From Erinaceus europaeus (taxonomy: Eukaryota; Chordata; Mammalia; Eulipotyphla; Erinaceidae), in assembly GCF_950295315.1 (NCBI RefSeq), contig NC_080171.1, forward strand, positions 90,517,016 through 90,581,015: a DNA stretch of 64,000 bases. The letters are read 5' to 3'. The notes below the pieces were generated by a model. The model saw only the letters and a program-made list of their open reading frames with translations. It was not told the DNA's origin and searched no databases. Shown here piece by piece: positions 42,775-57,259 of the stretch; within the stretch, counting starts at the first letter, position 1; each line of letters starts with the position of its first letter. A program made the translations under genes and the position numbers.

Positions 42775-43410
42775 AATTTTAATTTTTATTAGTGATTTAA
42801 TAATGATTGACAAGATTGTAAGATAAGAGGGGTGCCATTCTATATGATTCTACACCACCAGAGTTCTGTATCCCAACCCTCCCATTTGAATCTTCATTAT
42901 ACTTTATCCCTCTGGAGCATGGATCAAAGTTCTTTTGTGGAAGGTCAGAGGTCTGGCTTCTGTAATTACTTCTCCACTGGACATGGGCATTGATAGGTCA
43001 GCCCATACCTCCAGCCTGTTCCCATGTCTTCCTAGTAGGGGAGGGCTCTAGAGAGGTAGGATTCCAGGACATGTTGGTAAGGTCATCTGCCCAGCGAAGC
43101 CAGGTTGGTGTCATGGTAGCATCTGCAACTCATTAGCTGGAAAGTATTAAGATACAAAGCAGAACAAAGTGTTTAATAACCAAGAACCAAAAGGTAAGAA
43201 TATAACAGATGAGATTTTGGGTCTTCATGATGGAAGAAGCTAGGAAGTCTATTTTAGGTATATTCCAAGCAGCCCATGACTTTGCTAATTTCTGCCTGAA
43301 TCGAACAGCTAACATGTCAGTGAACTGAAAGTATTGTCCGGGAAGATGGTGTCAGAACTGGGAATAGGTCTAGAAAGCTAGATCATGGCAGAGAATAGCT
43401 ACATATTTTT
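42775..43410 (-). mobile_element. old L1 3'UTR end
   Basis: From the tail ('tttattagtgatttaataat') through 'accaccagagttctgtatcc' and 'tccaggacatgttggtaagg' to 'ctgggaatag'. It is the best reference here for the site hit by the complete L1. Confidence 0.85.
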
Positions 43411-43435
43411 AGCTATAATTTCTTTTTTTTTAATT

Positions 43436-43465
43436 TTTTTTTATTTAAGAGAGGATTAATAATCT
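43436..43465 (-). mobile_element. very short young L1 3' end
   Basis: A T run followed by 'tttatttaagagaggattaat', the extreme 3' end of the young L1 subfamily, about 25 bp. Probably a severely truncated insertion. Confidence 0.5.
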
Positions 43466-43528
43466 CTATAGTGATTTAGTTTTGCTTTTCATATGGTGTT
43501 AAAGATATTTAGCTTAGTTGGTTTCATA

Positions 43529-43545
43529 CTTATATAGTATTTTTT
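43529..43545 (+). repeat. SINE target-site duplication, left copy
   Basis: 'cttatatagtatttttt' recurs at 43,891-43,907. Confidence 0.88.
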
Positions 43546-43890
43546 TTTTCCTCCTCCAGGGTTATTGCTGGGCTCGGTGCCTGCACCATGAATCCACCGC
43601 TCCTGGAGGCCATTTTTTTTCCCCCTTTTGTTGCCCTTGTTGTAGCTTCGTTGTGGTTACTATTATTGCCCTTGTTGACACAATTCGTTGTTGGATAGGA
43701 CAGAGAGAAATGGAGAGAGATGGGGAAGACAGAGAAGGGGAGAGAAAGATAGACACCTGCAGACCTGCTTCACCGCCTGTGAAGCGACTCCCCTGCAGGT
43801 GGGGAGCCGGGGGCTCGAACCGGGATCCTTACGCCGGTTCCTGCGCTTTGTGCCACATGTGCTTAACCCACTGCGCCACCGCCCGACCCC
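43546..43890 (-). mobile_element. SINE, long form, full length and young
   Basis: Head with 'gggggctcgaaccgggatc' and 'gtgcttaacccactgcgcc'; the long-form module 'tccagggttattgctgggct' and 'ggtgcctgcaccatgaatcc' next to the tail. A 17-bp duplication defines both ends. Best full-length reference for the long form in the window. Confidence 0.94.
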
Positions 43891-43907
43891 CTTATATAGT
43901 ATTTTTT

Positions 43908-44667
43908 AAATATTCCTTGATGGATAATACACTCTTTAAACACAAGGAACACATCGTAACTATCTCCAAATTACATGTAATGCCTAGCATAATGTTTTTA
44001 TTATTATAAATGTCAAATAAATATTTGTATAATATTAACATTATTTCATCTATCTAAACATTATTTATATCTTATTAGTGATAAACCCTTATTTGTGAAG
44101 AATCATAACTATATTGTAATAAAAAATAAAACATTTTAGAGGGTGGTTTAGTGTGGGTTTAAGACAATCAAAGGTTTATTGCATGGTGGTTATGGTTAAG
44201 AGGCAAATATTGTCTAGTAATTATGGGCTGCATGAATTTTTTAAGCTAATTTTACCAGAGCTCAGTTACACTTGTTCAGATCCAGTGAGAAGCAGCATGG
44301 TGGGTTCGGGTCCTAGGGAGCAGAGAAGCCATGGAGAGCACAGAGGAAAAGAGAGAGGCCTGAAAAGAAGATGCAGGGAAAGAGAGAGTTGCAACAGATT
44401 TTAGCTACACCTGTTCAGTCTTCTGGGACAGGTGGTGTGTGTGGGGTGGGGGAGGGTGTGCATAGAGTAAGGAAAGTGTACAGGAAAAAAGACTGACTTC
44501 TGCCCAGAGCACGCTTAAGTAAGTTAGAACGCACCCACAGTCCCTTGTAGGTTTGCCATCAGTTTGTACTGTGCTTGAAGGTTGACATCAGCCATATGCT
44601 AATTATGTCCCAAAATCCATGCTGTGTCACAACAGATGTTCAAATGTGATGCTCAGTGATCCCATAT
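43908..44667. other. low-copy DNA, no gene seen
   Basis: A G-rich patch lies at 44,430-44,460. Purine-rich stretches at 44,330-44,390 give an 83-codon open frame without recognisable domain. Confidence 0.4.
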
Positions 44668-44845
44668 TAGGGGCTGGCAAGATAGCTCACCAGGGAGAGT
44701 GCCTGTGTTGCCATGTGCACAACCCAGTTTCAAATCCACCCTACACCATACTGGGAGAACTTTTGTGTTGGAGTGTCTTTCCTTCTTCCCTCTCTATCTT
44801 CAGAAAATGAAGATACAGAAATGACAAAAATAAATAAATGAATAG
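44668..44845 (+). mobile_element. third SINE type (older)
   Basis: 'ggggctggcaagatagctca', 'gccatgtgcacaacccag', 'tccaccctacaccatactgg' and the tail 'aaaaataaataaatgaat'. Confidence 0.65.
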
Positions 44846-45639
44846 GAAAGAGGGGAGAATCTAGTTAGTTATGTAGAGGTCTTATAACTCAAGGCATAAC
44901 ATCTCAGCCCTGCTCTTCTCAAATCAGGACAACTTGGGTTCTAATTAGTTACACATTGACAAAATAACCCTTTACTCTCTTTCCTACTTAGCTAAGTTAA
45001 TTACACTTTAATATTTGTGCTCCTCCAAAGTTAGGACTAGCATAAAAACAAAGTGATAAAGAGTGATATTGCAACAGTGTGTGACTTTCTTTTATGCAGA
45101 ATGAAATCTGGGTAAGTAATGATTTATTTCTAGTTCACATTGCCAATCATACTGCTTTTATTTTTTGAAATGTCATTAAAAGAAATGGAATTAAAGAGCT
45201 CTAGATGAAGTGTGTAGTGATTGTATTTCTGGCCCCAATTCTCCTAAAATGTTTATTTTATCATTCTTGCCCATTGCCGTGAGTGCAGTGATAGTAGTTA
45301 GTGGGGAAGGTAGACAGAATTGGACAAGGGATCTGGGCAATTCTGATATATGGAATGTTAATAAAACAATTTCTCTTGAGACAAATATTAACCAGATATT
45401 GGACTGGCTCTAAAAAGGCACAAAATATTCCGCAACCAATAAAATCTGTAGAATTCTATTTGGCCTGCAGTAAGTTATTCCATGATTTCTCAAGATGACA
45501 GACATGGGAATAAGATCCCTATCTGCTGTCGTAGTGGAAGGTATTAGATCCTCAAGAAAGGGTAGGGCAGTTATTACAGCTACAGGAAGAAGATATCTAG
45601 AAGAGAAAAAATTTAAGAGACTCACTTTCTTTTCTTTTT
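44846..45639. other. low-copy DNA, no gene seen
   Basis: Nothing recognised. Confidence 0.4.
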
Positions 45640-45750
45640 AAAAGTATTTTATGTATTTATTAATGAAAATGATAGAAGGAGATAGAGAAAGAACCAGATA
45701 TCACTCAAGTACATGTACTGCTGGGAATTGAACTCAGAACCTCATTCTTC
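45640..45750 (-). mobile_element. older tRNA-derived SINE
   Basis: 'gaaagaaccagatatcactc', 'tgctgggaattgaactcag'. Same type as 23,420-23,567. Confidence 0.6.
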
Positions 45751-45869
45751 TTTTCTTAAACAAGTATAGGTAATAAATGCTGAAAAGTAGGACCTGCTGG
45801 AGCATGAATGAAAGGTGAGAGAAACCCAGCATCACATGAGAAGTTCTGAAGCTTTTTCTCATTTTATTT

Positions 45870-46085
45870 ATATATATTTATTTATTTATTTATTTATACT
45901 GATTTAATTATGATCAACAAGTCCGTTGAATAAAAGGGGTAAAATTCCACACAATTCCCACCACCAGAGTTCTGCATCACATTTTGTCCATTGGAAACTT
46001 TCCTATTCTTTATTCCTCTGAAATATGGACCCAGGATCATTATGAGGTGCAGAAAGTGGAAGGTCTGGCTTCTGTGATTGCCCGG
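45870..46085 (-). mobile_element. old L1 3' end, ~200 bp
   Basis: TATT-rich tail, 'tgatcaacaagtccgttga', 'cccaccaccagagttctgc' and 'tggaaggtctggcttctgtg'. It stops at 46,083. Confidence 0.8.
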
Positions 46086-46144
46086 AGCACTTTTATTGAG
46101 ACATGTTCAGCTCCATGTTTTATGAGTCGTATTGATTTCTGGAC

Positions 46145-46147
<3 letters not shown>

Positions 46148-46214
<67 letters not shown>
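46148..46214. repeat. (TG)n microsatellite
   Basis: About 33 uninterrupted TG units. Confidence 0.97.
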
Positions 46215-46218
<4 letters not shown>

Positions 46219-46602
46219 GGTCCAGAAAGTACTTTCCGCTTCAGAGAAACATATAACTTGGGGATGGGCACAGTTAATGCTGAATAGATTCATGGAGACA
46301 GAGAAATACCTATTGGATTTTCAAAGGCCAAAGACAAAGAGTATGATGCCTTTTGGTTCCTTCAAGATGAATAGGATATACCCATGGGAAAGACAGACAA
46401 AATTCAAGGCACATTACTTAACACATTAAATGTTTTGGTTGCTTTTCTGGAATATGTCTAGCAGTATAGTCATATGGGTAAAAGTCAAATACAAAATATT
46501 TAGCCTGCTAAAGTTTAAATCCCAAATATACTGCTTGTTAACTGAGTAGCCTTGGTTAAGTGACTTAGCTTCTCTATGCTTCAGTTTAACTATACTATAG
46601 AA
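46215..46602. other. low-copy DNA
   Basis: Nothing recognised. Confidence 0.4.
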
Positions 46603-46712
46603 AAGATAGCATGATGGTTATGCAAAAAGACTCTTGTGCCTGAGGTTCCAAAGTCCCAGGTTCAGTCTCCCTCACCACCATCAGTCAGAGCTGATAAGTA
46701 CTCTGGTTAAAA
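46603..46712 (+). mobile_element. second tRNA-derived SINE family
   Basis: 'gatagcatgatggttatgc', 'tgaggttccaaagtcccagg', 'tcagtcagagctgataagt'. Confidence 0.7.
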
Positions 46713-46720
46713 AAAAACAA

Positions 46721-46806
<86 letters not shown>
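46721..46806. repeat. (CA)n(TA)n microsatellite
   Basis: About 29 CA units flanked by TA runs, grown from the tail of the preceding SINE. Confidence 0.96.
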
Positions 46807-47798
46807 CTGTTAATAGCAGCCTATATAAATGAGTTGCTATCAACGTTAAATAAATTAATATATGTACAAGTATATATGAATAACAAACCTGGTCTTTATT
46901 AAGTTATTAAATATAAACATTTATTTGTTATATCTTTGCTCAGTGTCTACTGCTGGTATTTGGTCAGAGTTCAGTAAAACCAGGACACAAAACAGTGTTC
47001 CAGAAAAAAATTCCTCTCACACTTTGATTATTTTACTAAATTGTATGAGTATTACTTTTTATAGGTTTATTAAATCTGGATCTGTTTAAAACATCCATAC
47101 TTCTTATATCTATCATTTTACCTGAGACATATTAGTGTCCTCTCCCTTGTAATCAAAACTAATTAAATGGTAATGCTTGAAAACAAAAGCATAAATGGGG
47201 CTTTGATGAATAGACTGGTAATAGTCCATTCTGTGGACATATGGGCTTCAGTTGCAATCTATTTCTTGGAAAGTGTTTCATAACTAAACCATCTTACTTG
47301 CCTAGAAAATATTTCAACTTCTGTTAACTTGAGTCACAATATTTGAAAAGTGCCACTTGAAAAAACAACTTGTGTTGTATACAGAAATCAAGTCTACCTG
47401 GCATGAAAAAACATTGATCTAATGTTGTGGTCAGTCACATTTTAGGGATGACCTTTAAGATACCTAAGACTGTATTACTTTAATTGACAGGATGCTTTAG
47501 GAAAATCACTAGACTTAGGGTAAATGGCATAGGTAGTGGTGATGGAAGCCTTTTCCTGAGGGCAGATTTATACTCTCATTTTGGCAGAATCAAGCTATTT
47601 GCTTTGTGATTGTAGAAACATTTGGAAGGAAACATTAATTTTTCCATCCATTAACTTTGGTGGATATGTACACCCTAGAGGGAAAAATGTGTGAGCAGCT
47701 TAACAATTTTTTTTCCTTTTTTAAAAAATGTTATTAGGAAGGTAAAACTGTTTTGAAAACATTTTTTTTTGCAAAGAATAAGAAAAAGTATAAAATCA
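46807..47798. other. low-copy AT-rich DNA, no gene seen
   Basis: About 1 kb without recognised repeats. Confidence 0.45.
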
Positions 47799-47815
47799 AG
47801 AACTATTCTGTTTTT
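47799..47815 (+). repeat. SINE target-site duplication, left copy
   Basis: 'agaactattctgttttt' recurs at 48,173-48,189. Confidence 0.88.
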
Positions 47816-48172
47816 TTTTATTTTTTATTTTATTTTTTTTCCTCCAGGGTTATTGCTGGGCTTGGTGCCTGCACCATGAATCCACTGCTCCTGGAGGCCA
47901 TTTTTCCCCCTTTTTGCTGCCCTAGTTGTTGCAGCCTCCTTGCGGTTATTATTGCCATTGTTGACGTTGCTTTGTTGTTGGATAGGACAGAGAGAAATGG
48001 AGAGAGGAGGGGAAGACAGAGAGAGAGGGGAGAGAAAGATAGACACCTGCAGACCTGCTTCACCGCCAGTGAAGCGACTCCCCTGCAAGTGGGGAGCCAG
48101 GGGCTCGATGGGATCTTTACCTGCGCTTTGCGCCACGTGCGCTTAACCCACTGTGCCACTGCCGGACTCCCT
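47816..48172 (-). mobile_element. SINE, long form, full length
   Basis: Module 'ccagggttattgctgggctt', body and head are complete. A small deletion lies at the B-box-like part ('ggggctcgatgggatcttt'). A 17-bp duplication flanks it. Confidence 0.93.
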
Positions 48173-48268
48173 AGAACTATTCTGTTTTTAAAGGCTTTTT
48201 AAAAAATATGTGTAAATATTTATACCCCCTCAAACTTTTCAATAGACATGACCTTTTGACTTATTTGC

Positions 48269-48643
48269 TAGCTAAGCATAAATGAACCCACTAATTAGCT
48301 CAGGTACTTTTTTTTTCTTTCCCCAACTAAACATGTTCTCCCCTACAGGGTGGATAGACCATGTTAGTAATAATATATCAAAGGGGGAAGATGTGGGTTT
48401 AAGATAAGGAAAATAAGTTTATAAAATAAAATAAATTTATTTTTTGTGTAGCAGCCTAGCTAAGCATAAATGAACCCACTAATTAGCTCAGGACTTTTTT
48501 TTTCTTTCCCCAACTAAACATGTTCTCCCCTACAGGGTGGATAGACCATGTTAGTAATAATATATCAAAGGGGGAAGATGTGGGTTTAAGATAAGGAAAA
48601 TAAGTTTATAAAATAAAATAAATTTATTTTTTGTGTAGCAGCC
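48269..48643. repeat. 188-bp near-identical tandem duplication
   Basis: Copy 1 is 48,269-48,456 and copy 2 is 48,457-48,643, both starting 'tagctaagcataaatgaac' and ending 'ttttttgtgtagcagcc'. The only difference I see is one base ('caggtact' versus 'caggact'). Confidence 0.95.
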
Positions 48644-48784
48644 TTTAAGATAGGTAAAGTTAGGTCAAAATCAATTGGATGTTAGAAGTAAAGGTTTTTT
48701 TTATTATAAGGAAAGGTAGTACAGTATAAAAATAGATGTGATGGAGGCAGATCGAAGGACCCCTATGTTCTGGAATGAAATTAA

Positions 48785-48975
48785 TCAAGATGAAACAGGC
48801 TGGCAAAATAACTCACTTGGATAGTGTTTTGCATTGCATTGTGTACAGTGGTTTGAGGCAGCATCATGCAGTGGTCTCTCTGTCTCTTCCTCCCTCACTG
48901 CATCTCTACCTTTTCAGACTTTATATTCCAAAAAAGAAAGAAAGAAAGAAAGAAAAAAGAAAAGAAAAGAAAAGA
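48785..48975 (+). mobile_element. third SINE type with GAAA tail
   Basis: 'ggctggcaaaataactcact', 'tgtctcttcctccctcactg', 'ctaccttttcagactttat', then a GAAA/GAAAA tail. Confidence 0.6.
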
Positions 48976-49321
48976 AACACACAAAATGAAGGTATAAGTA
49001 TTTGTTCATTTTGCCAACAAATACAGTATTAATTAGCAATAGCTTTTACTAAGCTCCAAGCCAAACAGAAAGTCAGAGAAATACAGATGTGACATTGTGT
49101 ACCTCTGCAGATCACAGCTTAGTGTTGAAAACAGGAATTAAATGAAACTTATAAAAGTCTCCATGATTACTGCAGAAAAGAGAAGAAAATGTATAAAAGT
49201 ATAGACCAATCTAAACTGCCTTGCTATGTAGATTAGGGGTGTTTCCCTAAGGATGAAATGTCTAATTTGAAGTCTAGCGGTTCTAAAGAACTATTGAGTA
49301 CATGAGTAAATATGTATGTGT
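48976..49321. other. low-copy DNA
   Basis: Nothing recognised. Confidence 0.4.
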
Positions 49322-49606
49322 ATGTTTTAATTTATTTTATTTATTTTTGCCACTAGGATTTTCACTGGGACTCAGTACCAGCACTACAAATCCACAAATC
49401 CTGGTGGACTTTTTTTTTCTATTTTTTTCTTTTATTATATAGGACAGAGAGAAATTGAGAGAGGACAAGGAGGTAGAGAGGAAGAAAAGAGAAAGAGAAA
49501 TCTGCAGACCTGCTTTATGGCTTGTGGGGTAGAGCTGGGGTGTAGAGAGTCCTTGTGCTTGGTAATATGTGTGCTTAACCAGATGTTCCACTGCCTGGGC
49601 CCTGTA
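49322..49606 (-). mobile_element. SINE, long form, degenerate
   Basis: 'ttgccactaggattttcact', 'ataggacagagagaaattga', 'gtgcttaaccagatgttcc'. Confidence 0.78.
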
Positions 49607-49924
49607 TCTGTACATTTTAAGAGTGGAATGGTTGGTGGGAGGAAAAGACTCTGAATACTCCAGGAGGAGGAAGATCCAGAAAGAGTCACAAAGGCAGAAA
49701 AAAAAACTTTACATATAAAAAAAAGGGGGTAGAAAAATGTAAATGAGAGTGAGGGAGTTGGAGGGTCAAAAATGTAGGGATTTAAAAATAAGTCATGACA
49801 AGATTTTGGAGATATTTTAGCAGGAGAGAGACATATGCAATCTTGGTTTAAAATTAGTATCATTTTACCAAACAGATTTGATACATGGGTTTGATACCTG
49901 CACAACGCCACCATTCCCATCAAC

Positions 49925-50430
49925 TTACTATTATTTCTTTCTTTAGAGGGTGCGAGACAGAGAAAAATGAAGAGAAGGAAAGACATCTGCAGCATTGATT
50001 CATCACTCATGAAGATTTCCTCCATTCATGTATGCACCAAGGGCTTGGACCTTGGTCTTCACATGTGGTAAAGTATGTAGATGATTTGCCATCTGCTTTC
50101 TCACACATGTATTTCAAAACAAACAGTCAGGCTTCAATGCAAGTAACGAAAAAGGGAGTAATAGCTAACATGAGAGCATTTGAAGGGGGTGTGATATGGA
50201 GAGAGAGAATGACAGTAAGGATGGAAAATAATAGAAGAACAGGAGATACATAGTATATAGGGGGCTGGGTGAAAACATAGTGGTTCTGCAAAAGTCTTTT
50301 GTGTATTAGGCTATGAGATCCCAGGTTCAATCTCAAGCACCACCATAAGCCAGAACTGAACAATGCTCTGGTCTCTTTATATAACTCTCTTTCACTGAAA
50401 AATAATAAATAAAATATTAAAAAATAAAAA
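49925..50430. mobile_element. two older SINE pieces
   Basis: Minus-strand remnant at 49,925-50,095 ('gacatctgcagcattgattc'). Plus-strand second-family copy at 50,258-50,430 ('cccaggttcaatctcaagc', 'accataagccagaactgaac', A/T-rich tail). Confidence 0.6.
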
Positions 50431-51204
50431 TAAAAGGAATTTAGGATTTGCTGCTAGAAAAAATGTACTGACCTCTCTACTCCATCTTCTCAGAAATGTA
50501 AGTAGGTTCAAAAACAAAAACCTTTTAATGACCTTTACCCAAGCCTTTTCATATCCAAATTATTTGCATGTCTGCCACTACAACATTCCAGGAGATAGCT
50601 GCTCAACTCACTGGAATAATAATTCACTTTAAATTTTCTTTTGCCTTTATTGGTCTGTGTAAAATGTAAAGTCATGTCGCTGTCATCAAGAATGGCCAGG
50701 AAGTAAAAAGTTCTGATACATGGAGAAATGCAAAGCCTGCTATCTGACTTACTAAATTTTAAGTAGCCCATAACCTGTAAAATAGAAAGAAAAATATTCT
50801 AGGATAGGGGGTCAGGGTGACTGGTTTCTATAGCTCCATCATGGTGCTGAAGGTGAAATTTTGGATAGGTCACCATCTGTTTTGAACATCTGTTTTGCTT
50901 TTCTGAGTCTTTGAGCTGCAATCTATTCCTTACTCTCTTTGAGACTTAGTGTTCCCACCTGGAAAGTGGACGGAAGAATGCCCACTTCACACAGTCATTA
51001 TGTGCAAGTAATTCTTCCTATGTGATATACTGAGTAACTTATCTCTAGAAATTATCTTTTCTGAGTTTTATTTTATTAACTGTATGCTGTAGATAGTGTT
51101 TGGGGAATGTCATAAGGGTCCCCAAAGTGAATGTATATGAAATATTACATAATTTTCAAACAAATTATGAGTCAACCTTATTGATATTCTATGATTTATT
51201 TATT
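50431..51204. other. low-copy DNA, no gene seen
   Basis: Nothing recognised. Confidence 0.4.
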
Positions 51205-51558
51205 TGTTTGTTTTACATATATTTATTGCCACCAGGGTTATCACTGGGCCCCAGTGCCTACAGAACAAATCTACCACTCTTTGGGGCCATTTTGTCTTTC
51301 TCTTTTCCTTTTTCTTTTTTTTTTCTTTTACATTTTGATAAGGACAAAGAGAAATTGAGAGGAAAGTGAAAGAGAGAAGGAGAAAGATGATGATAGGTAG
51401 ATGATAGATAGATAGATAGATAGTTGACCTATTGCACTGCTTTACCACTCACTGAGCTCCCCTAGTTTCAGTTGTAAACCTGGAATCTGGACATGAGTCT
51501 TTGTATATGATACTGTATGTGCTCAACCAGGTGAATCACTGAATAGCCCCAACATGCT
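51205..51558 (-). mobile_element. SINE, long form, degenerate, with GATA repeat
   Basis: 'tgccaccagggttatcactg', 'gataaggacaaagagaaatt', a GATA run at 51,405-51,424, and head traces 'gtgctcaaccaggtgaatc'. Confidence 0.7.
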
Positions 51559-51791
51559 CTGAATTCATAGATAAATACTAGCACTGAGTCTCCCCCCATT
51601 TTGGAAGATGAGTAGAGAGATACTCCACTATTCTGTAGCCCTGCTATATAGCACTGCTGCATGTGGAAGTGACTAAGGGTATTTGGAATTGAATTAAATC
51701 TATACTGACCTTTGGGCATTTCATGGAATCTATTTCTTAAGATAAATCTAGGTTATCAACTTGGAGACATGTAACCTTTATTTTCTTCTTT

Positions 51792-54579
<2,788 letters not shown>

Positions 54580-54665
54580 GATACCAGAGCACTGTTCAGC
54601 TCTAACTTATGCTAGTACCAGGGAATGAATCTAGAACTTCAGAACCTCAAGCATGAAAGCATTTT
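54580..54665 (-). mobile_element. second SINE family piece
   Basis: 'ccagagcactgttcagctct', 'gtaccagggaatgaatcta'. Confidence 0.5.
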
Positions 54666-54689
54666 TAAAATATTTATAAAAATTTTAAA

Positions 54690-55180
54690 ACTTATAACAT
54701 GGAAACAATGACAAGACCATAGGATAAGAGTGGTACAATTCCCACCACCAGAACTCTGTATTCCATCCTTACCCCCTGATAGTTTTCTTATTCTTTAACC
54801 CTCTGGGAGTATTGAACCAGGATCATTATGGTGTGCAGAAGGTGGAAGGTCTGGCTTTTGTAATTGCTTTCCCACTGACCATGGGCATTGACATGTTGAT
54901 CCATACTCTGAGCCTGTCTTTCTCTTTCCTTAGTGGGGCAGGGCTCTGGGGAAGCAGGGCTCCAGGACACATTGTTGGGGGTGGTCTGCCCTGGGAAGTC
55001 CAGTTGGCATCATGGTAGCATCTGGAACCTGGTGGCTGAGAAAGAGTTAACATATAAAGCCAAACAAGTTGTTGGCTAATCACGAACCTAAAGACTGGAA
55101 TAGTGCAGATGAAGATTTAGGGTCTCTGTTTTAGAAATAGCAAGTAGTTATATTTTAGGAATATTCCAAAGGGCCCATGT
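54690..55180 (-). mobile_element. old L1 3'UTR end
   Basis: Tail near 54,690, 'cccaccaccagaactctgt', 'ccaggacacattgttgggg', and on to 'gaatattccaaagggcccat'. Confidence 0.83.
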
Positions 55181-55288
55181 AAAAGTATTTTGCATAACCA
55201 TTATACTATAATGCTGTCTTCCCAGGCCTTCATTTTCTTAGTTCCCTCTGCCTCTCTTTAGATCTCTTTACATCCCTTATTTCCTGCT

Positions 55289-55297
55289 TCTCTTCTT
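55289..55297 (+). repeat. L1 target-site duplication, left copy
   Basis: 'tctcttctt' recurs at 57,247-57,255. Confidence 0.6.
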
Positions 55298-57246
55298 CGT
55301 TATTTTTTATTTTTTTTATTTAAGAAAGGATTAATTAACAAAACCATAGGGTAGGAGGGGTACAACTCCACACAATTCTCACTACCCAATCTCCATGACC
55401 CACCCCCTCCTCTGATAGCTTTCCCATTTTCTATCCCTCTGGGAGCATGGAACCAGGGTCATTGTGGGTTGCAGAAGGTAGAAGGTCTGGCTTCTGTAAT
55501 TGCTTCCCCGCTGAACATGGGTGTTGACTGGTCGGTCCATATTCCCAGTCTGCCTCTCTCTTTCCCTAGTAGGGTGTGTCTCTGGGGAAGCTGAGCTCCA
55601 GGACACATTGGTGGGGTCTTCAATCCAGGGAAGCCTGGCCAGCATCCTGGTGGCATCTGGAACCTGGTGATTGAAAAGAGAGTTAACATGCGAAGGAAGC
55701 CAAACAAATCATGGACCCAAAGCTTGGAATAGTGGAGAGGAAGTGTTAGGGAGGTACTCACTGCAGACTCTAGTGTACTTCTGCTTTCAGGTATATATTT
55801 TGCAGTAGTTTATGGATACGTGTGAACATATGCTCTCTCTCACAGAAACTGGTGTATATCTAGGTTATGGGACTTTGTTAGAAAGTGAACCACCTGAGAT
55901 AAAATTAGAGTGTACTATAAAAGGAAAGGTCTCACCCGAGTAATGAAGCTGAAGGGTTGTCATTCCACACGTGAAGTCTCTGGACATAGTCTGAGGTGAA
56001 GCATGTTGAGGTGGCAATCGTTGCATTGGTTAGGTTGTGATGGGCGGATGCAATATTATTTGGTATGGATTGGGAGAGGCATACGGGAAAGTGGGCCCTA
56101 TCCAAGGGTTCCAGGACTGGGGGAAGTAGGGGCTCTATAGTGGAGATGTGAGGTTCCTGCTGTCTTAGGGTTCAAAAAGACAATCGATAGTTAATGTTAT
56201 CATCACATTATTTGGTAATTGGGTTAACTTTGAAAAGTCCTTTTGTTATGGTTTGCTGTACAGTACCCAGTATCTTGTATATAGCTGTGCTATTGGTTGC
56301 TTCTGATCTACTTGGTCTAGGCTTTTGAGAGAGTCTGCACCTGGGTTGCTTCCAGGTTTTAGCTATTATGAATTGTGCTGCTATGAAAATAGGAGTACAC
56401 ACCTCTTTTTGGTTGAGTGTAATGGAGTCCTTGGGGTATAACCCCAGGAGAGGAATTACTGGATCATATGGAAGGTCCATGTCTAGCCTTGTGAGAGTTT
56501 TCCAGACTGCTCTCCACAGAGGCTGGACCAATTTACATTCCCACGAGCAATGTAAAAGGGTTCCTCTGTCCCCACAACCTCTCCAGCATTTGTTGCTGCT
56601 GTCTTTTTTGATGTATGCCATTCTTATAGGAGTGAGGTGGTATCTTAGTGTTGTCTTAATTGGCATTTCTCTGACAATCAGTGACCTAGAGAAGTTTTTC
56701 ATATGTTTGTTAGCCTTTTGGATCTCCTCTGTAGTGAATGTTTTGTTCATATCCTCTGCCCATTTTTGGATGGGGTCATTTGCTTTTTTGATGCTAAGTT
56801 TGCTGAGCTCTTTATATATTTTGGTGATTAGTTTCTTGTCAGATGTCTGGCATGTGAAGATCTTCTCCCATTCTGTGAGGGGTCTCTCTGTTTGTTTAAT
56901 AGTTTCTTTGGATGGGCAGAAGCTTTTCAATTTGATGTAGTCCCATTGGTTTGTTTCTGCTTTAGTCTTCCTTGCAATTGGGTTTGATTCATCAAAGATG
57001 TCCTTGAGGTGTAGGTGGGAAAGTGTTTTACCAATGTTTTCCTCTAATTTGATTGTTTATGGTCTGACATCTAGGTCTTTGATCCATTTGGAGTTGATTT
57101 TTGTTTCTGGTGAGATAAAGTGGTTCAATTTCATTCTTCTGCATGTTACAACGCAGTTTTCCCAGCACCATTTATTGAAGAGAGCCTCCTTTTTCCATTT
57201 AATCCTTTGGGCCCCCTTATCAAAGATTAGATGTCCATAGGTGTGC
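55298..57246 (-). mobile_element. young L1, 5'-truncated, with internal deletion
   Basis: 3'UTR from 55,309 ('tttatttaagaaaggatta') to about 56,334, then directly ORF2 C-terminus from 56,335. Compared with the copy at 10.3-12.7 kb, the ORF2 end and first part of the 3'UTR (about 0.5 kb) are missing at this joint. The left part begins in the same place of ORF2 as the 10.3 kb copy. Confidence 0.92.
56208..57240 (-). pseudogene. L1 ORF2 C-terminal remnant
   Basis: Minus-strand frame 56,930-56,208 carries [17 protein letters not shown] and the [18 protein letters not shown] knuckle. The native C-terminus after [19 protein letters not shown] is replaced by translated 3'UTR because of the internal deletion. 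A second open stretch upstream (to about 57,240) is out of frame. Confidence 0.88.
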
Positions 57247-57259
57247 TCTCTTCTTATAT

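Noticed and set aside
43546..43890. tRNA gene from the A-box/B-box-like head
   Set aside because: The tRNA-like region of the SINE does not fold into a complete cloverleaf by eye and is followed by the SINE body; it is an internal Pol III promoter relic.
44150..44660. Possible solitary LTR
   Set aside because: No terminal TG...CA pair, target duplication or primer-binding site could be identified; left unassigned.
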